From contig JBELML010000071.1 in NCBI GenBank assembly GCA_042095835.1, forward strand, positions 1-32,079: a stretch of 32,079 nucleotides of DNA, given 5' to 3'. Below the pieces are notes generated by a model. It did not search any database, was not told the origin of the DNA, and worked only from the letters and a program-made list of their open reading frames with translations. Shown here piece by piece: positions 1-7,871 of the stretch. The DNA comes from DATFKA01 sp042095835 (lineage in GTDB: Bacteria; Bacteroidota; Bacteroidia; Chitinophagales; Saprospiraceae). Positions within the stretch are counted from its first letter, which is position 1, and each line of letters opens with the position of its first letter. A program made the position numbers and the translations under genes.

Positions 1-82
1 AAATCTTAATTGATTCTCTATACAAAACTAACTTACATAAACTCTAGTGTATTTAGTTTATTCTTTTAGAAAATTTTATTGT

Positions 83-655
83 GTGAGCTTTCTAAAAACA
101 GTATTTTTTATATCCCTAATTTTTATCAGTAATTCTTGTTTGAATGATCGATATCAATATGAGCAATATATGTATACCTGTATGCAGGAAAAATATTCGG
201 GAGATTCTTTAAATGCTATTACATGGTGGGAAAATTTTGAAAGCTTCTTAGTTGAGGGAGCTTATCTCGAAAGTGTATCAAAAGAGGCCTATCTTAAAAT
301 GTTTGAGAATTTAGGAAGTGATTCAACCTCTGACTTGGAGATATTAAACTTTATTGCATTTATTGTTGAATATGAAAGGCAAGAATTTAACATAAGGTGT
401 TTTCTTGAAGATGAGTACTCACATGGGGATTTTGTTTTTTTTGAGCAAAGTAAATGGGCGGATTTATATAAAACTATCCTAGGCTTAAACAATACGATAA
501 AGAACCCTCGAATATTTTTTTCTACAGTTTCAGATACCATTTCCTTGAGAGATTTAAATGAGCCATTTATTAGGTATAGTATATTAGATCTAATGCACAC
601 CACCTTTTGGATAAATAAAGATTTTTTTGCGAGTCAGTTAAGGGAAAGATTATAG
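83..655 (+). CDS. Hypothetical small lipoprotein
   Basis: I do not recognise the family. The frame is open from a GTG at 47, but the GTG at 83 gives a cleaner start: residues MSFLKTVFFISLIFISNSC form a short basic and hydrophobic signal followed by a cysteine (residue 19) that could be lipidated. The lipobox (ISNSC) is weak. The mature part (about 170 residues) is acidic and aromatic-rich, with no transmembrane segment and no motif I can name. The gene is markedly AT-rich compared with the permease downstream, which may mean different ancestry. Its stop codon lies inside a 14-bp perfect palindrome (652-665). An envelope location is inferred from the N-terminus only. Confidence 0.55.
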   Translation: MSFLKTVFFISLIFISNSCLNDRYQYEQYMYTCMQEKYSGDSLNAITWWENFESFLVEGAYLESVSKEAYLKMFENLGSDSTSDLEILNFIAFIVEYERQEFNIRCFLEDEYSHGDFVFFEQSKWADLYKTILGLNNTIKNPRIFFSTVSDTISLRDLNEPFIRYSILDLMHTTFWINKDFFASQLRERL

Positions 656-868
656 ACTAGTCTATGACAGTGTTTTTAAGACCATCGGCCTAGTGATATG
701 GAAAGCGTATTCGATAATGATCCTGTCTTCGGCTCAAGTACACAACCTTCCTTCGAAAACTATGCTCCTTTTAAATGTTTGCATCATAAGTGGAGCAAAG
801 GGTGATTTAAGTTTCGCTCGACAAGATCAAAACCACTTCAATAAACCAAGCTTTCAAAAAAACGCCAT

Positions 869-3205
869 ATGCTTCAACAAATCCGCTACAGCCTGAGAAT
901 GCTTTTTAAATACCGCATGTATACTGCATTTGCACTGATTGGATTAAGTATTGCCATGGCCTCTGCCTGGTTCATTGGTGATTATGTGCATACCTTTTAT
1001 CAATATGATGCTTTCCACAGTAAGCAGGATCGGATTTATCGACTCAGTATGGAGATCACAGCAGGAGGTAGTACCGATCATTATGCCTCAACGGGCAAAC
1101 CTTTAGGAGCATTATTGAGCGAAAACTATACCGGCATTGAGTCGTATGCTAGTTTGGCCTTCCAAGAAGATATGGTGCGTGTAGAGGAAGAAGTATTCAA
1201 AGCATCTGGCCTGTTCAAAGCCAATCCAGCTGCACTAGCTGTCTTTTCTTTTGATTTTATAAAAGGTGGAGGAGAAGCTTCACTTGCCGAACCCAATTCT
1301 GTCCTCCTTTCTAAAAGCTTAGCCCGTAAATTTTACGGTGATATTGATGTGCTTGGAAAAGCACTCAGCCTAGGTGATAAAACCTACGCGGTAAGAGGCG
1401 TTTTTCAAGATTGGCCAGCGCATAGCCACTTGGAGGTCAATGCCCTTTTTTCTAAAGAGCCGGCGGCAGAATACGATGCGCAAAGCTGGTTTGATATCGA
1501 ACAGTACACCTACGTACTCCTAGATCAAGGCCGAAGTCCTGATGATTTAAACGATCAATTGGATGCCCTGCTCCGCCAAGAATTGATGCCCATGATTGAA
1601 GGCGCGGGTGTAGAGGTCCAATTTCGATCTCAAGCACTTAGAAAAGTGTATGCTTCGCCAGGACTGGTGGATGATGTGAAAAAGGGCAATGTGATTTATG
1701 CCAAGGCTTTGGCCATTGCGGGGATTCTCATTTTGCTGATTGCGGCTCTAAACTTTATCAACTTAATGCTGACTCGATCGGCCCAGCGCTCCAAGGAAAT
1801 CACCCTGAAAAAAATCTTTGGGATGAATGCCCAACAGCTGCGTAGACAAAGTATAATAGAAACTTTGCTGATGAGCTTTTTGGTGCTCTTCTTTACGAGC
1901 CTACTGATCCTTTTTGGTGAAGGGTTTTATCTTGATTTTACGGGCTTTTCTAGTTTGGGAGCGGAGGCCAATTGGGTTCTTCTTCCTGGTTTTGTTCTTC
2001 TTGTTTTTGTTTTGGGGCTGCTAGGTACCAGCTATTCTGGTGTTTACTATTCTTTATCCGACAATAGCAGGATGCTGAAGGGCCTCGGTTTCACTTGGTT
2101 TAAAAAGCTACTCCTTGGTACTCAATATGGTTTGGCGGCCATCATTTTGATCTTTGCCCTGACCATGGAACGCCAGCTGAATTATGTCCACAACAAAGAC
2201 CTGGGATTTGCCAAGGAAGGTATCCTCCTAGTAGACCTTCCCGAAGACAATCCAAGCAATGAACGGAGCCTGCCATTTAGAGAACAGATCAAAGCGATGG
2301 CTTCCGTACAATCTGCCTCTTTGGTAGGTGGTGGCGCTCTACCAGGAGAAGAAAACGGGAAAGATTTGTTTGAAGTCAAACTCGAGGGCTCGACGGCTGA
2401 AAAAATATACAATATCTATCGTATTGATGAGGCCTACTTCGAGCTATTAGATATCAAATTATCCAAAGGCCGGAATTTTACGGCTGATAAATCTAGTGAT
2501 CGTACCAGTGCTGTCATCATTAACGAGGCCTTGGCCAATTCCTTGAATTGGCAGGAGCCTATAGGTCAAATCATCAACTACGGTGGTGAGGAAAGGGAAG
2601 TCGTTGGCTTGGTCAAGAACTTTCACAACAAATCCCTGCACAACATAATCGAACCCATTGTTTTCCTCTACGAACCACAAGGAGCCAGAAAGCTACTCAT
2701 CAAGACCTCATTGTCTAATCTTGGGGCCATCCAATCTAGTTGGGCGCAATTTTATCCAACACTACCTTTTTCACCCAGCTACTTTGATGAATTCATCGCT
2801 GCTATGTATACCCAAGAAGCTCAGCTCATGCGGGTATTCCGATTCTTCGCTTTCATTGCTTTATTGCTCTGCTCCACTGGTCTCTTTGCGCTGTTTTCCT
2901 TACACGTACTACAAAGGACCAAAGAGATGAGCATTCGGAAGGTACTGGGAGCCAAGGCCGGACAATTACTCCAGGCCATCACCAAAAGCTACACGTGGGT
3001 GGCGCTAATCTCCATTTTTCTAGCTTTGCCTTTAGCCTGGTTTGCGGTGAGAAAATGGTTGACCGAATTCAGCTACCGCGTACCTCTGGGATGGGATATT
3101 TTTCTGTTGGCGGGCGTACTTCTCTTGTTGATTAGTTTCCTGGTGATTGCTTATCACATCGCAAAAGTGCTGAAGGTTGATCCTGCGGTGGAGTTGAAGC
3201 GATGA
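869..3205 (+). CDS. FtsX/MacB-like ABC transporter permease
   Basis: This 778-residue protein has the duplicated layout of Bacteroidota FtsX-like permeases. TM1 lies at about residues 15-40. A first periplasmic MacB_PCD-like domain follows (about 45-260), then three TM segments (about 280-400). A further TM at about 410-430 leads into a second periplasmic domain (about 440-650), and three TM segments close the protein (about 660-770). The cytoplasmic motifs RSKEITLKKIFG and RTKEMSIRKVLGA, the family's ATPase-coupling loops, follow the first TM of each bundle. Such permeases work with a MacB/LolD-type ATPase in mechanotransmission or export of lipoproteins or peptides. No ATPase gene is adjacent, so the partner and substrate are unknown. 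The start is the ATG giving MLQQIRYSLRML, typical of the family. It stands alone, with no same-strand neighbour close by. Confidence 0.9.
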   Translation: MLQQIRYSLRMLFKYRMYTAFALIGLSIAMASAWFIGDYVHTFYQYDAFHSKQDRIYRLSMEITAGGSTDHYASTGKPLGALLSENYTGIESYASLAFQEDMVRVEEEVFKASGLFKANPAALAVFSFDFIKGGGEASLAEPNSVLLSKSLARKFYGDIDVLGKALSLGDKTYAVRGVFQDWPAHSHLEVNALFSKEPAAEYDAQSWFDIEQYTYVLLDQGRSPDDLNDQLDALLRQELMPMIEGAGVEVQFRSQALRKVYASPGLVDDVKKGNVIYAKALAIAGILILLIAALNFINLMLTRSAQRSKEITLKKIFGMNAQQLRRQSIIETLLMSFLVLFFTSLLILFGEGFYLDFTGFSSLGAEANWVLLPGFVLLVFVLGLLGTSYSGVYYSLSDNSRMLKGLGFTWFKKLLLGTQYGLAAIILIFALTMERQLNYVHNKDLGFAKEGILLVDLPEDNPSNERSLPFREQIKAMASVQSASLVGGGALPGEENGKDLFEVKLEGSTAEKIYNIYRIDEAYFELLDIKLSKGRNFTADKSSDRTSAVIINEALANSLNWQEPIGQIINYGGEEREVVGLVKNFHNKSLHNIIEPIVFLYEPQGARKLLIKTSLSNLGAIQSSWAQFYPTLPFSPSYFDEFIAAMYTQEAQLMRVFRFFAFIALLLCSTGLFALFSLHVLQRTKEMSIRKVLGAKAGQLLQAITKSYTWVALISIFLALPLAWFAVRKWLTEFSYRVPLGWDIFLLAGVLLLLISFLVIAYHIAKVLKVDPAVELKR

Positions 3206-3374
3206 GCATTGCAGCTTCAGAAAAAGAAAACTACTTTTATAAGGTAGAAAAGCTAAATATTGGAATACTTTTAAATCGGATTACAATGAATAAAATATAG
3301 GGCGAAAGCATTAAAATAAAAATATAAAAGGAAATGGTTATTACCGAAAATTAAGTGTGAAAAGGTCATAAGCG

Positions 3375-3522
3375 AAGTGCGGGATGCCGCCTAGGCTTTT
3401 TTCGAGTGGAACGAGCCTGCGCTGAAGCTTTCTCCGGCGGACGAAGCCTTACGCTTGCGCTCGAAGCTTTCTCTTCCGCCATAGCTTCAGCGTAGGAGAC
3501 TCGTTAGGCAGATGCCGTACTT
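3375..3522. repeat. GC-rich imperfect palindrome (about 150 bp)
   Basis: The gap between the permease and the AraC gene (3206-3622) has no credible gene. It holds a long imperfect inverted repeat. Matching arm segments are AAGT at 3375-3378 with ACTT at 3519-3522, GCCTA at 3389-3393 with TAGGC at 3505-3509, CGCTGAAGCT at 3420-3429 with AGCTTCAGCG at 3483-3492, and GGCGGA at 3436-3441 with TCCGCC at 3475-3480. The left arm seems to carry a small insertion, because the inner pairs centre near 3456-3458 and the outer pairs near 3449. The segment is much more GC-rich than its flanks. It could be a MITE-like or REP-like repeat or a structured RNA. Confidence 0.65.
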
Positions 3523-3622
3523 GGTGTAAGTGTAAGCCTGTCCTGACTTTAGGTCGTGAAGATTCCATCAAAATCAAAAAGCTATTTTTCGATCATTACT
3601 AAAAACCTTTTCAGGGAAATTC

Positions 3623-4801
3623 TTGAATCAAATACTATACTTCGACTACAATCAAAAGAGCTCAGTTTTACTGATCTTTTTCTTTCATGCTGCTGTTTTT
3701 TCCTTTTTGCTGTTGAAAAACGCTATCCAGGAAAACAAGAAACAAAGTAAATGGCTCGCCGCATTTATCGCTTTAGGAGCTTTATACATCTGCCCTTTTC
3801 TATTAGGCTATGCCAATTGGTATGCACAGGATACTTACCGGGATGTTTTATTTTTTATGCCCTTTCAACAATTGTTCTTGCTTGGTCCTGTTTTCTTTTT
3901 TTATGTAAAAGCACTGTTGGGAGGTGATACTAAACTTAGCTACAAAGAACTCCTTCACTTTTTGCCGGCTGCCCTTTATTTGCTGTATAGCCTGATCATA
4001 TTCATAACCGATGTACTGATTCTAGAGGAGTATTACTTCTATGCCAATAGCCGCGACAAAGATTTAGACTTTTGGTACCAAATGGCAGGTCTGATTTCTA
4101 TGCTATTCTACTTGTTTTTGAGCCTTAAACATTACTTCCGTTACCGGAAACTATCTCTACAGGAGGTCAGTTTTGCTGATGAGGTGGCCTTTGAATGGAT
4201 TAAGCATTTCATCATTGCTTTTGGTTTGATCTTAGTACTTAGAGTGTTGTTTTTTATACTGAATCCGGAATGGGGAGAGTTCGGAAGCAAGTATTGGTAT
4301 TACTTTTGTTTCTCCATCTTGCTATTATACATCTCGATTACGGGCTATACGAATACTATCAAAACTTCCATTAAATTAGATACGGCCCTGATGGCCAAGA
4401 TGGAACCTAATATTGAAAAAAATAGCCCAAGCAAAAACGATACCGAAGAAGCGCTAGCGCTGGCAGAATGGAAAGACAAGATCATCTATCTTTTTGACAC
4501 CGAAGAGATTTATAAAAACCCTAAGCTAACCTTGACAGGACTTGCCAGTCAATTGGAGACCAATCGGAATATGGTGTCTAAAGCCATCAATCAGGAGTTT
4601 AAAATGAATTTCAACGATTTTGTAAACGAAAGGCGGGCAAGTGCTGTAATAGAAAAGTTGAAGAATGGCGATCATCTTCGTATTACGCTCCTGAGCATTG
4701 CCTTGGATTGTGGGTTTAATTCCAAGACTACTTTCAATCGAGCTTTCAAAAAACACACAGGAACGACCCCCAAACAGTTTATTGCCAAAAATCAACTGTA
4801 A
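3623..4801 (+). CDS. Membrane-anchored AraC-family transcriptional regulator
   Basis: The first roughly 240 residues are very hydrophobic, with about six to seven predicted TM segments starting at SSVLLIFFFHAAVFSFLLL. The last about 100 residues are a double helix-turn-helix AraC DNA-binding domain. It contains LTLTGLASQLETNRNMVSKA as the first HTH and SIALDCGFNSKTTFNRAFKK followed by GTTPKQF as the second HTH and signature. This architecture is common in Bacteroidota and is thought to couple an envelope signal to transcription. The signal is unknown. The best start is a TTG at 3623 (MNQILYFDY...), since family members begin with a similar YFDY segment just before TM1. It converges on the trmN6 gene with about 50 bp between the stops. 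Confidence 0.85.
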   Translation: MNQILYFDYNQKSSVLLIFFFHAAVFSFLLLKNAIQENKKQSKWLAAFIALGALYICPFLLGYANWYAQDTYRDVLFFMPFQQLFLLGPVFFFYVKALLGGDTKLSYKELLHFLPAALYLLYSLIIFITDVLILEEYYFYANSRDKDLDFWYQMAGLISMLFYLFLSLKHYFRYRKLSLQEVSFADEVAFEWIKHFIIAFGLILVLRVLFFILNPEWGEFGSKYWYYFCFSILLLYISITGYTNTIKTSIKLDTALMAKMEPNIEKNSPSKNDTEEALALAEWKDKIIYLFDTEEIYKNPKLTLTGLASQLETNRNMVSKAINQEFKMNFNDFVNERRASAVIEKLKNGDHLRITLLSIALDCGFNSKTTFNRAFKKHTGTTPKQFIAKNQL

Positions 4802-4851
4802 AAAGGGGCTGCTAATGGTGAGGTTTTAGTTGCGGTGGAGTACTTAATGAA

Positions 4852-5589
4852 TTAAGGCATCTTGAGATAGAAATCTCTGGTGAGCTTGATGTACTCGGCT
4901 GTCCAGTCATTGCGACCCTCGTGCTGGATGATGAGCTCATCGACTTGCTCTGCTTGCTCTGCCCATTCAAATTGAAGGAGTAATCTTTCAACTCCCTTGT
5001 CCGCCTTGGACTTGACTTTCGTCTTTTTGGTACAAAAGAGACTGTATTCTCCCGCCATTTCTTGGAAGCGCAGCCCTTCGATGAGCGGTAATACTACACA
5101 GAAACGACCATTTTTAGCCAACAAGCGACGAATGGCAATCAATAAGTCTCCATGCGGCAATTTAATGGTATGCCGCACATCATTACGATCCTGATTATGA
5201 GAAAAAGTACCTCCTGAAAAGAAAGGTGGATTACTCACAATCAGATCGTATTTTATCTCTGATCTACGCGCGAAATCCTGGATGGACTCCTGGAACAAGA
5301 CCAAGCGATCCGCCCAAGTGGCGGCTTGCATATTATCTTTTGCCTGCTCGGCAGCTTTTGTATCGATTTCGACGGCGTGAACCTGAGCACTTGTCGTTTG
5401 GGTGCGTTGGCCCAGCATGATGGCAATCACACCAGTACCGGCACCTATGTCTAAAATATGACTTGCCCCATCGACGCTAGCCCAGGCACCAAGCAGGACT
5501 CCATCTGTACCTACTTTCATGGTACAATCATCCTGCTTGATACTGAACTGTTTGAACTGAAAAGAATCCGTCTTTTTAGTGGCATTCAT
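4852..5589 (-). CDS. trmN6: tRNA1(Val) (adenine37-N6)-methyltransferase (TrmN6/YfiC family)
   Basis: This 245-residue SAM-dependent methyltransferase has motif I as ILDIGAGTGVIAIML (about residues 45-60), an acidic E at the end of strand 2 in HAVEID, and the catalytic NPPFF motif in LIVSNPPFFSGG, typical of N6-adenine methylation. The opening segment (FQFKQFSIKQD, then MKVGTDGVLLGAWA) is characteristic of the YfiC/TrmN6 group, which modifies A37 of tRNA-Val. The start is ATG (MNATKKTDSF). It lies 23 bp downstream of rocD on the same strand and is probably co-transcribed from the rocD promoter. Substrate specificity is inferred from the family. Confidence 0.87.
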   Translation of the reverse strand: MNATKKTDSFQFKQFSIKQDDCTMKVGTDGVLLGAWASVDGASHILDIGAGTGVIAIMLGQRTQTTSAQVHAVEIDTKAAEQAKDNMQAATWADRLVLFQESIQDFARRSEIKYDLIVSNPPFFSGGTFSHNQDRNDVRHTIKLPHGDLLIAIRRLLAKNGRFCVVLPLIEGLRFQEMAGEYSLFCTKKTKVKSKADKGVERLLLQFEWAEQAEQVDELIIQHEGRNDWTAEYIKLTRDFYLKMP

Positions 5590-5612
5590 ATGGCTACAAT
5601 TTATCTATCTAA

Positions 5613-6854
5613 CTACAAGCTACTCAAGATAGTTTTTTCAATAATGTCACAGCATTCCAATAATTGCTCCTCGGTCATCACTAAAGGAGGCGCAAAACGG
5701 ATAATGTTACCGTGTGTTGGTTTGGCAAGTAAGCCATTTTCTGCCAACTTTAAACAAATATTCCAGGCTGTATCGCTGTCTTCATCATCATTGATGACAA
5801 TGGCATTCAATAGTCCTTTTCCGCGTACTAAGGTCACAAGCTCTGTTTTCTCTACCAAGTTCTTTTGCATATAGTCTCGAAAAACCTGGCCTAACTTTTC
5901 GGCATTTCCAGCTAGATCTTCGTCTTTAACTACTTCCAATGCGGCCATAGCTACGGCACAAGCCAAGGGATTGCCTCCAAAAGTAGAACCGTGTTCGCCC
6001 GGTTTGATGGTGAGCATGACTTCATCACTTGTCAAAACCGCCGAGACGGGGAAAACACCTCCAGATAAAGCTTTACCCAAGATCAATATATCTGGTTGGA
6101 AACCGTGATGATCACAGCAGATCAGTTTTCCTGTACGGGCAATGCCTGTTTGTACTTCATCAGCGATGAAGAGGACATTGTTCTTTTTGCACAATTGATA
6201 GGCATCGTATAGATAGTTGTCATCAGGGACAACTACACCTGCCTCTCCCTGGATTGGCTCCACCATAAAACCTGCAACCGTAGGATCTTGAAGTGCTTCT
6301 TCCAAGGCAGGCAGATCGTTGTATGGAATTAATTGATAGCCTGGCATATAAGGACCAAATCCTTTGGTGCTACTGGGGTCAGTGGAGGAAGAAATAGCTG
6401 CTAGAGTTCTTCCCCAGAAGTTACCCGTCACAAAGATGATTTTGGCCTGATTAACCGGTACACCTTTTACCTCATAGGCCCATTTACGGCATAGTTTAAT
6501 AGCTGTTTCGCCACCTTCTACACCTGTATTCATGGGTAGTACTTTGTCATAGCCAAAATAAGCGGTGATGAATTGCTCATAAGGTCCTAAGACATCATTA
6601 TAAAATGCTCTACTGGTGAGTGTCAATTTATCGGCTTGTTCTTTGAGTGCGCCTACAATACGTGGGTGACAATGTCCTTGATTAACAGCGGAATAAGCAG
6701 ATAAGAAGTCATAATATTGTTTGCCTTCGACGTCCCAAACGTGCACTCCTTCTCCTCTAGCTAAAACTACGGGAAGCGGGTGGTAATTATGGGCACCATA
6801 TCGATCTTCTAATGCCATCAAATCGGCTGAGCTCAGAGTGATATCCTGCATCAT
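5613..6854 (-). CDS. rocD: Ornithine--oxo-acid aminotransferase
   Basis: This class-III PLP aminotransferase transfers the delta-amino group of ornithine to 2-oxoglutarate, giving glutamate semialdehyde (arginine/ornithine catabolism and proline synthesis). Diagnostic stretches include YGAHNYHPLPVVLARGEG, FLSAYSAVNQGHCHPRI, NTGVEGGETAIKLCRKW, the PLP-binding FIADEVQTGIARTG, and the Schiff-base lysine in LGKALSGGVFPVSA. HGSTFGGNPLACAV is also typical. I chose the ATG at 6854 (413 residues, MMQDITL...). The frame is open further upstream, but a TACCTTTG -7 box at 6885-6892 puts the likely transcription start near 6878, so longer starts would lie outside the mRNA. It heads a probable two-gene operon with trmN6. 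Confidence 0.95.
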   Translation of the reverse strand: MMQDITLSSADLMALEDRYGAHNYHPLPVVLARGEGVHVWDVEGKQYYDFLSAYSAVNQGHCHPRIVGALKEQADKLTLTSRAFYNDVLGPYEQFITAYFGYDKVLPMNTGVEGGETAIKLCRKWAYEVKGVPVNQAKIIFVTGNFWGRTLAAISSSTDPSSTKGFGPYMPGYQLIPYNDLPALEEALQDPTVAGFMVEPIQGEAGVVVPDDNYLYDAYQLCKKNNVLFIADEVQTGIARTGKLICCDHHGFQPDILILGKALSGGVFPVSAVLTSDEVMLTIKPGEHGSTFGGNPLACAVAMAALEVVKDEDLAGNAEKLGQVFRDYMQKNLVEKTELVTLVRGKGLLNAIVINDDEDSDTAWNICLKLAENGLLAKPTHGNIIRFAPPLVMTEEQLLECCDIIEKTILSSL

Positions 6855-6884
6855 GGTTTTACTTATTTTGGTTAGTTCCTGATG

Positions 6885-6892
6885 CAAAGGTA
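6885..6892 (-). promoter_or_regulatory. -7 promoter box of rocD (TACCTTTG)
   Basis: The reverse strand reads TACCTTTG, matching the Bacteroidota -7 consensus TAnnTTTG. It sits 30 bp upstream of the chosen rocD ATG. I see no TTG -33 element at the usual 19-21 bp spacing, so the call rests on the -7 box and its position. Confidence 0.55.
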
Positions 6893-7028
6893 ATTAAATT
6901 TTATATCGGGCGAAATGCCTATTGCCCTGCCATTTTGCAGTTATTTTCCCACTCGACGACCTAAAGTGACCAACCAACGATCATTTTTGGATCGGCAGAT
7001 GAATTACTGGATGTTTGGAGGGAACTAA

Positions 7029-7188
7029 GAGTAGGTTTAAATTTTGTTTTTGGAGTTAAAATTTGATGATTTTGTTTCTAGAAAAGGCAAAAAGCGCAGT
7101 AATAGCCTAGCTATTACGAGCATTTTTAACGAATTCTAGGGGCAAAAGGGCAAATTTTAGCCCGAGGGATAAATTTTTAAACATGCTC
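7029..7188. repeat. Palindromic interspersed repeat, family A, copy 1
   Basis: This 160-bp element is an imperfect palindrome. Its ends are GAGTAGGTTTAAA and TTTAAACATGCTC. The centre is TAATAGC-cta-GCTATTA at 7100-7116. The two GTTTAAA / TTTAAAC end motifs (7035-7041 and 7176-7182) are equidistant from that centre, and internal segments such as TAAAATTTG / CAAATTTTA also pair. A second copy lies at 26658-26818 in opposite orientation. It ends 14 bp before the ATG of the lipoprotein gene at 7203, so any promoter or leader of that operon must lie within or overlap it. Confidence 0.85.
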
Positions 7189-7202
7189 CAAAAACTAAAT
7201 TG

Positions 7203-7859
7203 ATGAGAAAGTTATTATTGATCCTATTGCTGATTGGAAGTTTATCTTCCTGTTTAATTTCGCTGCATCCTTTGTATAGCGAGGATACTATTGTCATGGA
7301 GCCTAAATTAGCTGGTCATTGGGAGTCTGAAGAAGAGGAAGAGCAATCCTTACTTTCTACATCAGTCCAGTCGCTAGATTTTAGAATGAAAAAAGATATA
7401 GAGGATGTCACCTTTAAGAAAAATGGGGAAGGCGTAGTGGTGGATGCCGAAATTCAGCAGGAACCAACGGGCCATTACGAGCTTGTGCACAGAGCTAGCG
7501 AGGACGAAATTTATCAATATGATGCGGTTTTGCTCAAGCTGGGGAAATATCATTACCTCAATGTATATCCAGATAAGCCCCTTGAGAAGCCAGAGGAGGA
7601 ACCCTCTTTAGCTTTAAAAATTCCAACAAATAATTTTTATAAGCTGGTTTTTAATGGAGAAAATGGATTCAGTCTTTTCCCATTTGATGGAAATCGGATG
7701 GAAAACTTGATCAAAGAAAGAAAAATACGTATCCAGCACGAGCAGGTGAATGACAATTTTATTATCACGGCTTCAACTGATGACCTACAAAAGTTTATCT
7801 TGAAGTATGCTGAAGATGAGAAGAACTTCGATGATCCCATCGTCTTTAATAAAAAATAA
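7203..7859 (+). CDS. Hypothetical lipoprotein upstream of a LytS/LytTR pair
   Basis: The N-terminus MRKLLLILLLIGSLSSC is a good lipoprotein signal peptide with lipobox LSSC (cysteine at residue 17). The mature protein (about 200 residues) starts LISLHPLYSED and has an acidic patch (ESEEEEEQ) near residues 40-47. I recognise no domain. A TTG one codon earlier is also open, but the ATG is preferred. The stop is 12 bp before the histidine kinase start, so the two are probably one transcript. A role as periplasmic or outer-membrane sensor input, or as regulatory output, of the two-component pair is only a guess from context. Confidence 0.75.
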   Translation: MRKLLLILLLIGSLSSCLISLHPLYSEDTIVMEPKLAGHWESEEEEEQSLLSTSVQSLDFRMKKDIEDVTFKKNGEGVVVDAEIQQEPTGHYELVHRASEDEIYQYDAVLLKLGKYHYLNVYPDKPLEKPEEEPSLALKIPTNNFYKLVFNGENGFSLFPFDGNRMENLIKERKIRIQHEQVNDNFIITASTDDLQKFILKYAEDEKNFDDPIVFNKK

Positions 7860-7871
7860 AGCCACTAATAG

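Noticed and set aside
652..665. 14-bp perfect palindrome ATAGACTAGTCTAT over the first gene's stop
   Set aside because: It has no loop and no T-run, so it is a poor terminator. It could be a protein-binding site, but there is no supporting context.
693..896. 67-codon frame between the first lipoprotein and the permease
   Set aside because: It overlaps the permease start in another frame, lacks a signal or domain, and shows no coding-like pattern.
3546..3557. 12-bp match ACTTTAGGTCGT, found inverted at 6956-6967
   Set aside because: Possibly a fragment of a dispersed repeat, but 12 bp with no wider similarity is too little to call.
3556..3750. 64-codon plus-strand frame at the start of the AraC gene
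   Set aside because: It overlaps the AraC coding sequence out of frame. The AraC frame carries the recognisable protein.
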